A stretch of 64,000 bases of DNA from Calothrix anomala FACHB-343 (GCF_014696435.1 NZ_JACJQG010000043.1:1-64000), one strand, 5' to 3'; positions 7,456 to 16,927 are shown, counted from the first letter of the stretch. A program made the numbers and translations. The notes: generated by a model from the sequence alone, not told the origin.

Positions 7456-8325
7456 TTATGCTGCTTTCCCAATCAACTTGAGCCAGATGAACACAGCTAC
7501 AAATAAGAGAAACTGAACTAGAACAATACTAGGGCCAGAGGCTAAGTTAAACAAACCGGAAACCATCATGCCAACAAAGCTGCTAATAGAACCGATAATC
7601 ACTGAGAGAATGAGAAAGCGGGTAAAATGATGACTAATTAATTTGGCGGTGGCGGCGGGAATGACTAAAAAAGCGTTGACTAGCAAAACGCCGACAGCTT
7701 TAATGGCAACAGCTACAGCTAGTGACAGCAATACTACAAACCCATAGCGATACAATTGGACGGGGATACCTTGTACCTGCGCTACATCTGCATTCAGGGT
7801 CAATAAAATTTGTTGTCTTAAGGTTGATAGTAAGAATAGGCTACTACTGAGCAACACTAGCAGTGTCAAGATTAAATCTGTATTGTCAATGGCGAGAATA
7901 TCCCCAAACAGTACTCCCATCAAGTTACCGCGATAACCTTTAATGAGGCTGGCAAGAATAATGCCGATCGCTAAGGCTCCGGAGAGTACTATACTCAGTA
8001 CGCTATCACTGGCTAAATCTGTTTTGTCGATTAAGTAAAGGACAATTACACCAAAAACTAAGCTAAATGGCAACAACATCCATGTAGGATTTAACTGTAG
8101 TAGTACGCCTAAAGCTACACCAACTAAGGCTGCGTGACCTACAGCATGGCTAAAAAAAGATAATTGGCGTAAGGTGACAAAACAGCCTAACAAACCGCCT
8201 AAGATTCCCATTAATACAGCACCTGCGATCGCGCGCTGCATAAAGGGAAATTCTAATAACTTCAGTAAATCTTGAACGTTAACGACAGCTAACTCAATTA
8301 TCTGGCAATCAGTGAATAAATTCAT
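7456..8325 (-). CDS. znuB: Zinc/manganese-type ABC transporter permease
   Basis: 289 residues with about eight hydrophobic segments, typical of the ABC-3 family permeases (ZnuB/MntB/TroC). Recognisable stretches are GGLLGCFVTLRQLSFFSHAVGHAALVGVALG near the N-terminus and LLVNAFLVIPAATAKL late in the protein. It forms the inner-membrane channel for divalent metal import. It is the last gene of a minus-strand set znuA-znuC-znuB, about 200 bp after znuC; the gap contains a heptad repeat. Zinc rather than manganese is inferred from the His-rich loop of the binding protein and the candidate Zur box. Confidence 0.88.
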   Translation of the reverse strand: MNLFTDCQIIELAVVNVQDLLKLLEFPFMQRAIAGAVLMGILGGLLGCFVTLRQLSFFSHAVGHAALVGVALGVLLQLNPTWMLLPFSLVFGVIVLYLIDKTDLASDSVLSIVLSGALAIGIILASLIKGYRGNLMGVLFGDILAIDNTDLILTLLVLLSSSLFLLSTLRQQILLTLNADVAQVQGIPVQLYRYGFVVLLSLAVAVAIKAVGVLLVNAFLVIPAATAKLISHHFTRFLILSVIIGSISSFVGMMVSGLFNLASGPSIVLVQFLLFVAVFIWLKLIGKAA

Positions 8326-8494
8326 GTGTAAGCTTTTTAACTGATTAGCTTTTTATTTATCACAAATTGTTAGATAATTTTCTCGGAAATTAACTAGCCC
8401 AACCAAAATAAATTAAAATTCGCACAGGCATAAGGTACTTTACAACCTGTTACAGTCTCCTATCTATAATTTAGGTAATTTATTTTTGCATTTT

Positions 8495-8523
8495 TTGAAT
8501 TTTGAATTTTGAATTTTGAATTG
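8495..8523. repeat. Heptad repeat (TTTGAAT)n between znuB and znuC
   Basis: About four copies of TTTTGAA in tandem, a short tandemly repeated repetitive sequence typical of filamentous cyanobacteria. The same heptad recurs at 23340-23370, 30163-30182, 38087-38118 and, in reverse complement, at 39571-39608. Confidence 0.85.
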
Positions 8524-8524
8524 C

Positions 8525-9322
8525 TTAATGATGATGTTGGTAACGGCTAAAACCAGGCCCATAGGTTGCTAATAAGTTTTGTGGTGAAAGCGCTATTTCT
8601 GGGTTACCAGTACATACAACGGTTTGGTTGAGACAAAGAACGCGATCGCAATGATGGCTTACCATATCAATATCATGGGAAACCTGCAATATTGTCCACC
8701 CTTCCTGTTGCTTTAACTCGTTTAACAACTGATAAAAATCAGCAGCACCTTGCATATCTACCCCTGCAAAGGCTTCATCTAATACCAAAAGTTTGCGTGG
8801 TGTAACCAAACAGTAAGCTAATAATACCCGCTTAAGTTGACCACCACTAAGAGTGCCAATAGCTTGATTTCTTAAATGATAAGCGTCACATCTGACTAAA
8901 GCTTGCTCTACTGCTAGTGATTTTTCCCTGTCTTGTCTGAATAAATTTTTCCAGAAAGAACCTCTAGATTGGTTTTTATTAGTAATTTTCTCCCATCCTA
9001 GCCCTACTAGTTCTTTAACTGAAATGGGAAAACTACGGTCAAAAATAAAATTTTGGGGCATATAACCCAATAAATGGCGTAAATTACCTAATTTTTTTAC
9101 TTTTCTGCCAAATATTTCAATTTTGCCGCTATTGTGAGGAATTAATTCTAAAATAGCTTTGACTAAAGTACTTTTACCTGCTCCATTCGGCCCTACTATA
9201 GCTGTATCTGTTCCTGGTAATAATTCAAAAGAAACATCTCGTAGTGCTAGGTAATTTCCTTGATATACGGTTAATCCTTCTACTTTTAAAATAGGTAAAT
9301 TCATTTTTTGCTCATTAATCAT
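8525..9322 (-). CDS. znuC: Zinc ABC transporter ATP-binding protein
   Basis: 265 residues. Walker A is GPNGAGKST, the signature motif is LSGGQLKRV, Walker B is KLLVLDEAFAGVD, and the switch His lies in LQVSHDIDMV. The C-terminus ends in YQHHH, a possible metal-sensing tail. The start may be the ATG six codons in (MNLPILKVEGLTV), which aligns better with family members. It powers the ZnuB permease and lies between znuA and znuB, transcribed in the same direction. Confidence 0.9.
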   Translation of the reverse strand: MINEQKMNLPILKVEGLTVYQGNYLALRDVSFELLPGTDTAIVGPNGAGKSTLVKAILELIPHNSGKIEIFGRKVKKLGNLRHLLGYMPQNFIFDRSFPISVKELVGLGWEKITNKNQSRGSFWKNLFRQDREKSLAVEQALVRCDAYHLRNQAIGTLSGGQLKRVLLAYCLVTPRKLLVLDEAFAGVDMQGAADFYQLLNELKQQEGWTILQVSHDIDMVSHHCDRVLCLNQTVVCTGNPEIALSPQNLLATYGPGFSRYQHHH

Positions 9323-9491
9323 ATTGGTTATTTAATTTAATTTCTTGGTTGTTGAAAATATTGACAGTGACAATAGATAATTGCTAAATAGGGATACACC
9401 AGCAATTAAGCGAACTTCATAAATAAGTCAAGATGATTTTTGTCATCTATTGCTTATTGACTTTTGCATCTTGACAATTGGCTATTTATAG

Positions 9492-10547
9492 TTACTTGCA
9501 AGCGGCTTCCAAGGTTTGCAAATTTGCTTTCATCGCTTGGAAATAATGCTGCGGATCTGTTTCGCCATTTTCCAAGGAATCTAATGTTTGCAAATTTAAC
9601 TTTAAATCTTGGGAGAGACTTTTGAGCAATTTATTATCTGTTCCTGGTTCGGTAAACAAAGCTTTTACTTGATATTTCTTCACCGCGTTGACTGCATTTT
9701 GCACATCGGTTGGTGAGAGTTGATCTTCAGGAATCTCTACTACAGCAACTTGCTTGAGTTTATAACGTTGAGCTAGGTAGGGATAAGCATCATGAAAGGT
9801 GACAAAGGTGCAGTTAGGATATTTCTGCAAAGTCTGCTGAAATTCGCTATTTAATTGATCTAATTTTTGAATATAAGCTGCACTATTAGCTTCATAGGTA
9901 GCTTTATTTTGCGGATCGGCTGCTATCAATCCGTCACGGATATTGATTACCTGTTGTTTCGCCATTAAAGGATCGAGCCAAATGTGCGGATTACCGCTAG
10001 TATGTTCGTGATCGTGGTCGTGGTCTTTATCTTCTTTACTAGTTTTGACAATTGGTGAAATTTCTTTCACTGGTTTAATACCTTTACTGGTATCGATTTC
10101 TGTGAGTTTGGGATTTTGGGCATTTTTTACGGTTTCTTCAAGAAATTCTTCCAAACCCAAACCGTTTTTTACCAGTATATTCGCAGTGGCGATCGCTTTT
10201 ACATTTTCTGGTTTGGCTTGATACTCGTGTACCTCCGTACCCGGCGGTACTAAAATTTCTACTTCTGCTACATCCCCAGCTACTGCTTTTGTAAACCAAT
10301 AAATCGGTAAAAATGTCGTTACTATTTTGGTTTTTTTCGCCGATGGTTGTTCTTGAGATACTGCTTTTTTATCTGTGGGCGATTGGTTACAACCAAAACT
10401 TGATAATATCAGCAGTGCAATTAAAGGCAGAATACCACTTCTTCTCCTGCCCTTTTTCGGTTCTATACCAGTGCGAACCACAGTTTTTTCCCCTCCAGAT
10501 TTGTCTGGCGCTGTCTTCGTCAAACATTTTTTGACAACGATTGACAA
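9492..10547 (-). CDS. znuA: Zinc ABC transporter substrate-binding lipoprotein
   Basis: 351 residues from a TTG start; an internal GTG at about residue 23 is also possible, and neither has a strong ribosome-binding site. A hydrophobic segment with a lipobox-like end (LLILSSFGC) indicates a lipoprotein. The cluster A-I fold features are KIVTTFLPIYWFTKAVAGD, VPPGTEVHEYQAKPENV, an acidic/His metal-handling loop KEDKDHDHDHEHTSGNPHIWLDPL, TFHDAYPYLAQRY and EPGTDNKL. The His/Asp-rich loop is characteristic of ZnuA. It is first of the three-gene zinc uptake set, and a Zur-like box lies about 25 bp upstream. Confidence 0.9.
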   Translation of the reverse strand: MSIVVKKCLTKTAPDKSGGEKTVVRTGIEPKKGRRRSGILPLIALLILSSFGCNQSPTDKKAVSQEQPSAKKTKIVTTFLPIYWFTKAVAGDVAEVEILVPPGTEVHEYQAKPENVKAIATANILVKNGLGLEEFLEETVKNAQNPKLTEIDTSKGIKPVKEISPIVKTSKEDKDHDHDHEHTSGNPHIWLDPLMAKQQVINIRDGLIAADPQNKATYEANSAAYIQKLDQLNSEFQQTLQKYPNCTFVTFHDAYPYLAQRYKLKQVAVVEIPEDQLSPTDVQNAVNAVKKYQVKALFTEPGTDNKLLKSLSQDLKLNLQTLDSLENGETDPQHYFQAMKANLQTLEAACK

Positions 10548-10570
10548 TGATATCCATTATGAATTCTATA

Positions 10571-10585
10571 TTATAATAATTCTCA
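10571..10585. promoter_or_regulatory. Candidate Zur box between znuA and the SLH porin
   Basis: TTATAATAATTCTCA, read on the minus strand as TGAGAATTATTATAA, matches the cyanobacterial Zur palindrome TGATAATNATTATCA at 12 of the 14 defined positions. A second GAGAAT half-site precedes it, giving a Fur-family 6-6-1-6 layout. It lies upstream of znuA and may also affect the divergent porin gene 170 bp away. Confidence 0.5.
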
Positions 10586-10757
10586 TTCTCATGCAATTAT
10601 TGTATGTGTGTAATTTGATCGATGATGATTTCCTGACTGAATCTTCTTCAAAAAAAAGCTTGGCTCCTGATAAGATATTTGACAATAGTTTTTAATAAGT
10701 TTGGTTTAAGGGCTAGGTAGTATAGAGAGTTACTCTCATTAGGTGTGAGGATAAAAG

Positions 10758-12395
10758 ATGCGTAAATTATGGAAGTCGCTGCTGACTAGTTCCGCAGTTA
10801 GCAGTGCAATGCTGTTTTTAACCACAGCAGCAATTGCCGGAGAAATTAATCAAACAATTGTTGCAGCTAATGGGGAACAAGAAACTGAGAATACTACTCA
10901 ACAACAGGTAATGTCTCAGGTTACCTCCGTATCTCAACTATCAGATGTACAGCCTACAGATTGGGCGTTTCAAGCATTGCAATCCTTGGTAGAGCGTTAT
11001 GGCTGTATTGCGGGTTATCCCAGTGGAACATTCCGGGGTAATCGCGCCATGACAAGATATGAATTTGCAGCTGGGTTGAATGCTTGTCTCAATCGTGTCA
11101 ACGAACTGATTGCAACTGCAACAGCTGACTTAGTTACCAAAGAAGATTTAGCCACACTGCAAAGATTACAAGAAAGTTTCGCAGCAGAATTGGCGACATT
11201 ACGGGGACGAGTCGATGGTTTAGAAGCAAAAACAGCAGAGTTAGAAGCTAATCAATTTTCTACCACAACCAAACTGCAAGGTGAAGTTGTCGCCGTCATC
11301 AGCGATGTTTTCTCAGGCAAACAAGTTAACGGTGCGGAAATTACAGACAAGAATACCACGCTTGGAGCAAGGGCAAGAGTTGAATTAGTCACCAGTTTCA
11401 CGGGTAAAGATACATTATTCACCAGAATCCAAATGAATAATATCCTTAGCCCCAACATTGGCACATATGAAGGTAACTTATTCTTTGCTGGCGAAGATGG
11501 TACCAATGAAGCATCTATTGATGCACTATATTATCAATTCCCGGTTGGTGAAAAACTCCAAGTAATTGCTCTGGCTAATGCTGGTGCAGCAGATGATATT
11601 ACAGATACAGTAAACTTGTTTGATGGGGATGGTAGCTTTGGCGCTTTGTCTACCTTTGGGACGCGCAACCCGATTTATTATCAGATGGATGGTGCTGGTT
11701 TAGGCGTCAATTATGATTTTAGCGACAAATTGGCGCTGAGTTTGGGATATTTGGCTAATTCCAGTAACGATCCTAGTGCGGGGAATGGTTTGTTTAATGG
11801 TGGGTATGGTGCTTTGGCACAGCTTACCTTTAAACCAAGCGATCGCTTAAAAGTTGCCTTCACATACATTAATGCTTACAATCAGGAATTGGCTACAGGT
11901 AGCAACAGAGCAAAAAATGTCGGCTCCTTTCTGGGAGGATTGTTGGGAGGTGAGGCGGGTGACGAGCCTGTTACCGTACCTACTTCTAGTAATTCCTACG
12001 GTATCCAAGCATCCTTTGCAATTAGCGAGAAATTTGTCCTTGGTGGTTGGGTAGGATACAGTAACGTTCGGAGCTTATCCAGCGCTGATGGCTTAGTTGA
12101 TACTGGCGATGTTGACATTTGGAATTATGCTGTTACTCTTGGCTTCCCCGACTTAGGCAAACCAGGTAACTTAGCAGGTATTATATTGGGTATGGAACCG
12201 AAAGTTACCAGTTCCAGCATTAGCCAACTTCCTAAAGACCAAGATACTTCCTATCACATTGAAGCATTCTACCAGTACAAATTAAGCGACAATATCACCA
12301 TTACACCTGGAGTAATTTGGTTAACAGCACCAGATCACAACGAAAACAATGATGATGTTGTTATTGGTGCTTTAAGAACTACATTTAGTTTTTAA
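10758..12395 (+). CDS. SLH domain-containing OprB-family outer-membrane porin
   Basis: 545 residues with a signal peptide ending near AIAG (residue about 28). An SLH domain lies at about 60-115 (DWAFQALQSLVERYGC, RAMTRYEFAAGLNACLNRV). A coiled coil at about 120-165 (LQRLQESFAAELATLRGRVD) is followed by a C-terminal OprB-type beta barrel ending in TTFSF, a terminal aromatic typical of outer-membrane barrels. Cyanobacterial members are often called iron uptake porins and pass ions and small solutes. A GTGAGG ribosome-binding site precedes the ATG. The divergent position next to a zinc importer and a Zur-like box suggests zinc passage; this is inference. Confidence 0.85.
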   Translation: MRKLWKSLLTSSAVSSAMLFLTTAAIAGEINQTIVAANGEQETENTTQQQVMSQVTSVSQLSDVQPTDWAFQALQSLVERYGCIAGYPSGTFRGNRAMTRYEFAAGLNACLNRVNELIATATADLVTKEDLATLQRLQESFAAELATLRGRVDGLEAKTAELEANQFSTTTKLQGEVVAVISDVFSGKQVNGAEITDKNTTLGARARVELVTSFTGKDTLFTRIQMNNILSPNIGTYEGNLFFAGEDGTNEASIDALYYQFPVGEKLQVIALANAGAADDITDTVNLFDGDGSFGALSTFGTRNPIYYQMDGAGLGVNYDFSDKLALSLGYLANSSNDPSAGNGLFNGGYGALAQLTFKPSDRLKVAFTYINAYNQELATGSNRAKNVGSFLGGLLGGEAGDEPVTVPTSSNSYGIQASFAISEKFVLGGWVGYSNVRSLSSADGLVDTGDVDIWNYAVTLGFPDLGKPGNLAGIILGMEPKVTSSSISQLPKDQDTSYHIEAFYQYKLSDNITITPGVIWLTAPDHNENNDDVVIGALRTTFSF

Positions 12396-12435
12396 CCACA
12401 GTCAACAGTCAATAGACTAATACCAATCCGCGTTC

Positions 12436-12552
12436 TAAGGGACTTCCAAATAAAAAAATATTCCAATCATTAACTTACCAAACCCGTAACTCGTAGGGGC
12501 GGGGTAACCCCGCCCCTACAATTTGGCATAATTTATTTTTTGGAGTTCCCTA
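12436..12552. mobile_element. MITE-like element, family 1 (copy 1)
   Basis: The ends are imperfect inverted repeats (GGGACTTCCAAATAAAAAA and, reversed, GGGAACTCCAAAAAATAAA). The centre is a GC-rich palindrome around GGGGCGGGGTAACCCCGCCCC. A second copy, interrupted by an insertion, lies at about 19367-19577. No ORF is inside. Confidence 0.7.
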
Positions 12553-12579
12553 ATACGTAATTAAGATTTTGGTAGGGGT

Positions 12580-12750
12580 GGGGTTTGGGAGCATCCCAAT
12601 TTTGACGCAATACCCTAGAAGGGTATTGCTATCCCAACAAAGCCTGCCTTCGCAGGCTATCAAACTTTTAGCCTGCGAAGGCAGGCTTCGTATTTCTAGC
12701 CCCACCCTTATAGGGTGAGGGCGTTTTTGCACATTTGGGATGCTCCCTGG
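12580..12750. mobile_element. MITE-like element with GGGAGCATCCCAA ends
   Basis: GGGAGCATCCCAA at about 12588-12600 and its inverted copy TTGGGATGCTCCC at about 12736-12748 bound a segment with strong internal hairpins (GCCTGCCTTCGCAGGC, and a second copy with GCCTGCGAAGGCAGGC). No gene is convincing; a 101-codon antisense reading is repeat-derived. Confidence 0.6.
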
Positions 12751-12756
12751 GGTTTC

Positions 12757-12965
12757 CCCCATTGGTGTCAACTTAACGCAAAACCCATTTACCGCAAGGA
12801 ACTGAAGTTCCTTGCTAATAGCCAAAGTCATCGTCAGATTCCTAAATATTCTCAAAATCTTGAGTCTACTTCAGTAGACTTGGGCTATTAGCCTGAGAAT
12901 TAATTCTCAGGCGGGCGACAAAGCTAAGACAGAGGCGATTTTTAGCTTAAGTTAACACATATGGG
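12757..12965. mobile_element. Element B (copy 1), GTGTCAACTTAA termini
   Basis: The left end has GTGTCAACTTAACG at 12765 and the right end TTAAGTTAACAC at 12947-12958, inverted relative to each other and flanked by CCCATTG and ATATGGG. The interior has its own hairpins (GGAACTGAAGTTCC) and no gene. Related copies, with different interiors, lie at 26073-26254 and 47163-47337. Confidence 0.65.
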
Positions 12966-13041
12966 TTTCCTCGCTCTTGTGTAGGTTTCAATGTTACGTT
13001 TTAGATTGCAGTTTAGTATAAACATGAGCTTCCTAAAGTAA

Positions 13042-13070
13042 AACCCAGCCTTTGTGGCTGGGTTTGTTTT
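13042..13070 (+). terminator. Intrinsic terminator, no gene directly upstream
   Basis: AACCCAGCC and GGCTGGGTT form a 9-bp stem with a 5-nt loop, followed by TGTTTTGTT. The nearest plus-strand gene ends about 650 bp upstream beyond three repeat elements. It may end a read-through transcript from the porin or an unannotated small RNA. Confidence 0.6.
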
Positions 13071-13654
13071 GTTACCCCAAATTACCGTTGTTTATCTTTT
13101 AATCTCAAGGCTTCATCTCACCTCATGTGTCTGTTGCTATTAAAAAGTTTAGACAGAGCTTGATTTCGCCCGTTTCTTATGTATAGGATGGCATATAAAA
13201 CTAAGAATTGTGTAGAGTAAAGCAATATTTTTAACTAAAAAAATATTTTTTGGGAATGACTCTAAAGATAAAATCAAGCTTTTATTGGAAAAGATTTTTC
13301 CTTGTATAACTATTTGATTTTATTCAGTGTTTATATGCAGATAAAACAATAAACTGTATTCATTTATTTATCATTTAACTAATATTTCAGTAAAATCTAG
13401 TAGGGCTAGAACTTCTCAGCAAAACTTGATATATATCATCTAGTAAATTTAACTGAGATAGTAGAAAAAATTTGCGGAAAATACTGATAGTGGATGATGC
13501 AATAAGCCTTAGTAGGAAGTTGATTATTTTCGGTATCTGTTGTATTGCGGTAGTTATAGCAATAGTCTGTGATAGCTACTCCAGTAAGCAGACGCTACAG
13601 TAACTAATAAGAATAGTATCGTTAGTAGCAAGTGAATATTATCGCTCAATATCA
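13071..13654. other. AT-rich intergenic region
   Basis: No convincing ORF or RNA gene is seen on either strand. It lies between two terminator-like hairpins that face each other. Confidence 0.4.
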
Positions 13655-13692
13655 GTCAAAAAAAATGACCAGCCTCCCACAGCTGGTCTAAC
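13655..13692 (-). terminator. Intrinsic terminator downstream of the NFACT gene
   Basis: On the minus strand GACCAGC and GCTGGTC form a stem around TGTGGGAG, followed by ATTTTTTTT. It would end the transcript of the gene at 13929-15647. A 65-codon minus-strand ORF overlapping the hairpin is therefore rejected as coding. Confidence 0.65.
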
Positions 13693-13900
13693 AAATATTT
13701 TCCGCGTTGTCTTCTCAATAGAGTTAAAACCAAGTTGCGCGTTCCCAAAATATGACGGGCAACTTTTCTTAACAATATTGTAGCAGTCAACACAGTTTTT
13801 TCGTAAAAATTTACAAAAAAAAGATACCCGCTTCAATTTCTTACCTCTATCTATCAGCAGAATTTAGTACATTTTTATCAAAATGAGAGGATAAGGAGAA

Positions 13901-13930
13901 CAACTGACAACTGACAACTGACAACTGACT
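13901..13930. repeat. Heptad repeat (CAACTGA)n
   Basis: Four tandem copies of CAACTGA abut the 3' end of the NFACT gene. Same class as the heptad repeats at 19984, 25966, 32985 and 57414. Confidence 0.85.
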
Positions 13931-15647
13931 ATTGACCATTCTGTGGTTTACCCCAAAGAATGCGTTCTTGTTTGTAAATAGCAATTCCTGGTTTCGCGCC
14001 TTTGGGTTTGTAGACATACTTGGGCTGTGTATAGACTACTGGTACTTGGTCACTTTGACGAGCGCGGCTGTAGTAAGCGGCTAAGTTAGCGGTAAATTGT
14101 AAATCAGTTTCTTCAGCAACAGCACCGGGTTCTAGGCGCAGTAATACATGACTACCAGGAATTTCTTGGGCGTGAAACCATAAATCATAATCCCCAGCTA
14201 CTCTAAAGGTTAATTGGTCATTTTGGCGATTATTACGACCGATTAAGATTTCAAAACCATTGGGGGTACGATAACGATGAAAATTGCTTTTGGTTTCATT
14301 GTTACTGCGATCGCGGTATTCTGGATCTTCAAGATACTTTTGTCCAATAAGTTCGTCGCGAATTTCTTCTAGGGCTTGTAAGTCTTCTGCTATCTGGTAT
14401 TTGTCAATTTGGGCGATCGCGTCTTCTACTTGTTCTAAATATTCAATTTCGCTATTTACTTCTGCTAGTAAGGGTTCTACAGCCGCCCGCGCCCGTTTGA
14501 GCTTTTGATGTTGCTTATATAAGCCTTGGGCATTTTGTACAGCATTTTTATCTGGTTGTAAAGCGATCGCAATTGGCGCACCTGTCTCAAAATCTGGGAG
14601 CATAATTTCTTTCATCCCTGGTTCCCAGTTTTGCAGATGCGCCATTAATAAATCGGCTTTTTGGCGATATTCATCAGCTCGATCCGATTGCTGTAAGCGA
14701 TCGCTAAAGGTGTTAGCTTTTAGGCGTAATTTTGCTAAAATATTACTCAGCTTTTGACTAAGTTGATGGCGCAGTTGCGCAAATAATTGCTCGTTCAGGC
14801 GATCGCTATAATAACGGTTAAGTAACTCTTGGATATCCTTCGCTGGTTCCACTCCACCCCAACCCATGACAGTATAACCATCCGCAGTCCAAGCAGGGTG
14901 AAATTTTTTCGCTTGTAAAGCTTGTAACCATTCTTGCCATTTAGCAAATAATTCTTGCCAATCTTGTACAGTTAACTCATCAGTATTGGCGTCTGGTGCT
15001 AAATTTGCCGCTCGCACCATTGAATCTACTAATGATGCACTCAAACCACTATAACTTTTGAGTAACTGACGCTTAATCGCACCGGGGACTAAACTCACTC
15101 GCTCTTGCCAACGTTGTAGCGATTCGTTGATACTGGGAACCGGGCCTGTGAGTTTCGGTGGTGTTTCGTAAACTTGTCCGGTGAGAATGGGACGGACGCT
15201 AGATTGTTGTTGACTGACTTGATGAGCGGCAGTGATAATTAAGTTACTGGCATCGGTAAGAATGACATTGCTGTATTTGCCCATAATTTCCACGTAAACG
15301 TGATATAAAGGGCTTTCTCCCGGACGACGGGCAAATTGTAAATCTACCACACGTTCCCAAGGTGCGATCGCTTCAATGGCGATTAAAGCCAAACCACCTA
15401 ACTGATGTATGAGTTGTTGACTAAAAGTAAAAGTATCCGGCGTGCGTGGTGGGGGATTACCAATGCACAGGCGTGCGGCTTGGGGATGCCAAGATATCTC
15501 TAGCCAACCCCGTTGTTTGAGAGTACGTAATGCTATGGAAATTGTATAGCGATCGCGCTGAAAAACCTGTTCCATCCGGGATGGTAGCCAGTGAGCGCGG
15601 AGTTCGCTACAAGCAGCTGAGAGAGTCGTATAATCTACTGGTTGCAC
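13929..15647 (-). CDS. NFACT family protein (RqcH/Rqc2 homologue)
   Basis: 572 residues. The N-terminal NFACT-N part (MQPVDYTTLSAACSELRAHW ... YHVYVEIMGKYSNVILTD) is followed by a long coiled-coil middle (about residues 290-440, with RLKANTFSDRLQQSDRADEY and QKLKRARAAVEPLLAEVN). The C-terminal NFACT-R (DUF814) domain has YRTPNGFEILIGRNNRQNDQ and DYDLWFHAQEIPGSHVLLR. RqcH binds obstructed 50S subunits with peptidyl-tRNA and adds alanine tails in ribosome quality control; older annotation calls it fibronectin-binding protein. It is a single-gene unit dense in HIP1 sites, with a terminator 240 bp downstream. The start has no obvious alternative. Confidence 0.85.
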   Translation of the reverse strand: MQPVDYTTLSAACSELRAHWLPSRMEQVFQRDRYTISIALRTLKQRGWLEISWHPQAARLCIGNPPPRTPDTFTFSQQLIHQLGGLALIAIEAIAPWERVVDLQFARRPGESPLYHVYVEIMGKYSNVILTDASNLIITAAHQVSQQQSSVRPILTGQVYETPPKLTGPVPSINESLQRWQERVSLVPGAIKRQLLKSYSGLSASLVDSMVRAANLAPDANTDELTVQDWQELFAKWQEWLQALQAKKFHPAWTADGYTVMGWGGVEPAKDIQELLNRYYSDRLNEQLFAQLRHQLSQKLSNILAKLRLKANTFSDRLQQSDRADEYRQKADLLMAHLQNWEPGMKEIMLPDFETGAPIAIALQPDKNAVQNAQGLYKQHQKLKRARAAVEPLLAEVNSEIEYLEQVEDAIAQIDKYQIAEDLQALEEIRDELIGQKYLEDPEYRDRSNNETKSNFHRYRTPNGFEILIGRNNRQNDQLTFRVAGDYDLWFHAQEIPGSHVLLRLEPGAVAEETDLQFTANLAAYYSRARQSDQVPVVYTQPKYVYKPKGAKPGIAIYKQERILWGKPQNGQ

Positions 15648-16092
15648 GATAATTAGCTATTGGCCTTCAAACGTCGATCTTCAGTATTGTAAAGCTTGAT
15701 TGATGATGTAGTCCAAATAAACTAAAAGTCACAGTCACATCTCTATTCTTTGAGATTAAGTTGTTAGCGATCGCTCTGAAAAATTGATAAATTAAATAAT
15801 ATCTTCAGATTTTCCTCATAATTATTCTTTACTATTAACTTCAAGTTAGTTGGGAAACAGTTGGAAAACAGGGTAGCAAGTAATACGGTTGGGATAAAAA
15901 ATTGTCAAACTGGGCAAGAGAATTAATAAAGATGTAGAAGATTTGGCTTAATTATTGCCCGTCAACAATATATATTTGATTAACCGAACCGTACTCCAGA
16001 TATCAGGGAATAGTTTGGCTGACGATTGTTCTTCCTTTCTACATCACAAACAATGTATATGGTGTTTAGATACTCAAAATTGGAACTTTTCT
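15648..16092. other. Intergenic region between divergent NFACT and response-regulator genes
   Basis: It must contain promoters for both flanking genes. A plus-strand open frame extends upstream of the response-regulator start to 15955 but lacks conserved features. Nothing else is recognised. Confidence 0.4.
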
Positions 16093-16470
16093 ATGTCCAA
16101 AAAGCGTATTCTCTTGATAGATGATGAAAAATCTCTAGCCACAGTCATTCAAGCTTGTCTGGAAAACTTAGCAGATTGGACAGTACTTAAAGCCGAATCT
16201 GGTAAGGAAGGTTTAATCAAAGCTCAAACTGAAAAGCTGAATGCTATTTTGCTTGATGTTATGATGCCCGATGTAGATGGATTTACCGTCTTACAAGAAC
16301 TGAAAAAAAATCCATTGACTCAAGCTATTCCTGTCATGTTAATTACTGCTAAAGTCGAACCTACAAAGCATAACCAATATGACGAATTAGGTATTGCCGG
16401 GGTAATTAGTAAACCTTTTGACCCCTTAAAATTAGCCGACCAAGTAGCATGTATTTTAGGCTGGAATTAA
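16093..16470 (+). CDS. Single-domain response regulator (CheY-like)
   Basis: 125 residues from ATG 16093 (MSKKRILLIDDEK); the frame is open 46 codons further upstream, but that part is not receiver-like. The receiver landmarks are present: acidic pair Asp10/Asp11, phosphoacceptor Asp55 in AILLDVMMPD, Thr85 and Lys107 in ISKPFD. There is no output domain, so it acts through protein partners. No histidine kinase lies beside it, so its signalling partner cannot be named from the window. Confidence 0.88.
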   Translation: MSKKRILLIDDEKSLATVIQACLENLADWTVLKAESGKEGLIKAQTEKLNAILLDVMMPDVDGFTVLQELKKNPLTQAIPVMLITAKVEPTKHNQYDELGIAGVISKPFDPLKLADQVACILGWN

Positions 16471-16927
16471 CTGAATTTTTGGTTGTATAATTCAAGCTAT
16501 CAACCAGTATTAATTGCGATTTCTAGTAATGCTGTGCTTAATTTCTAATTACCTAATTAGAAAAGGTTTTATACCAATTTGACGCGAAGGGCGACAGATA
16601 TATTTATATAAGCGAGATTTCCCAGACAATTCCCAAACTAAAATCTATTGATAAAGTGACAATCCACGTCAGCATATTCCATAGTCAGGCGACACAATGC
16701 TTTTTGGAAATGGGTGATTCTGGTAAGTTGTTGGCGAGACTTTTCATGGAATGCAAAATGGTATTAGACATTTCTCATTGGTGGTTTATTTATACACGGA
16801 CTTTACTAGTTTTATGAAAACTAAATTTATCTGTTGATGAGACTTGATACCTAAAATTACCTTCATAAAAAGAAATTTCCAAAGTAACACATTTCACCAA
16901 CTAGTATTAAGTAGAGATACAACATTT
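16471..16927. other. Intergenic region with a possible decayed repeat
   Basis: ATACCAATTT near 16571 and AATGGTAT near 16757 resemble the ends of repeat family A seen elsewhere, but the interior does not match well. No gene is seen. Confidence 0.25.

Noticed and set aside
12550-12855. 101-codon minus-strand ORF
   Set aside because: It crosses two MITE-like elements and their hairpins; no conserved protein feature.
13639-13836. 65-codon minus-strand ORF
   Set aside because: It contains an intrinsic terminator hairpin with a T-run inside its reading frame.
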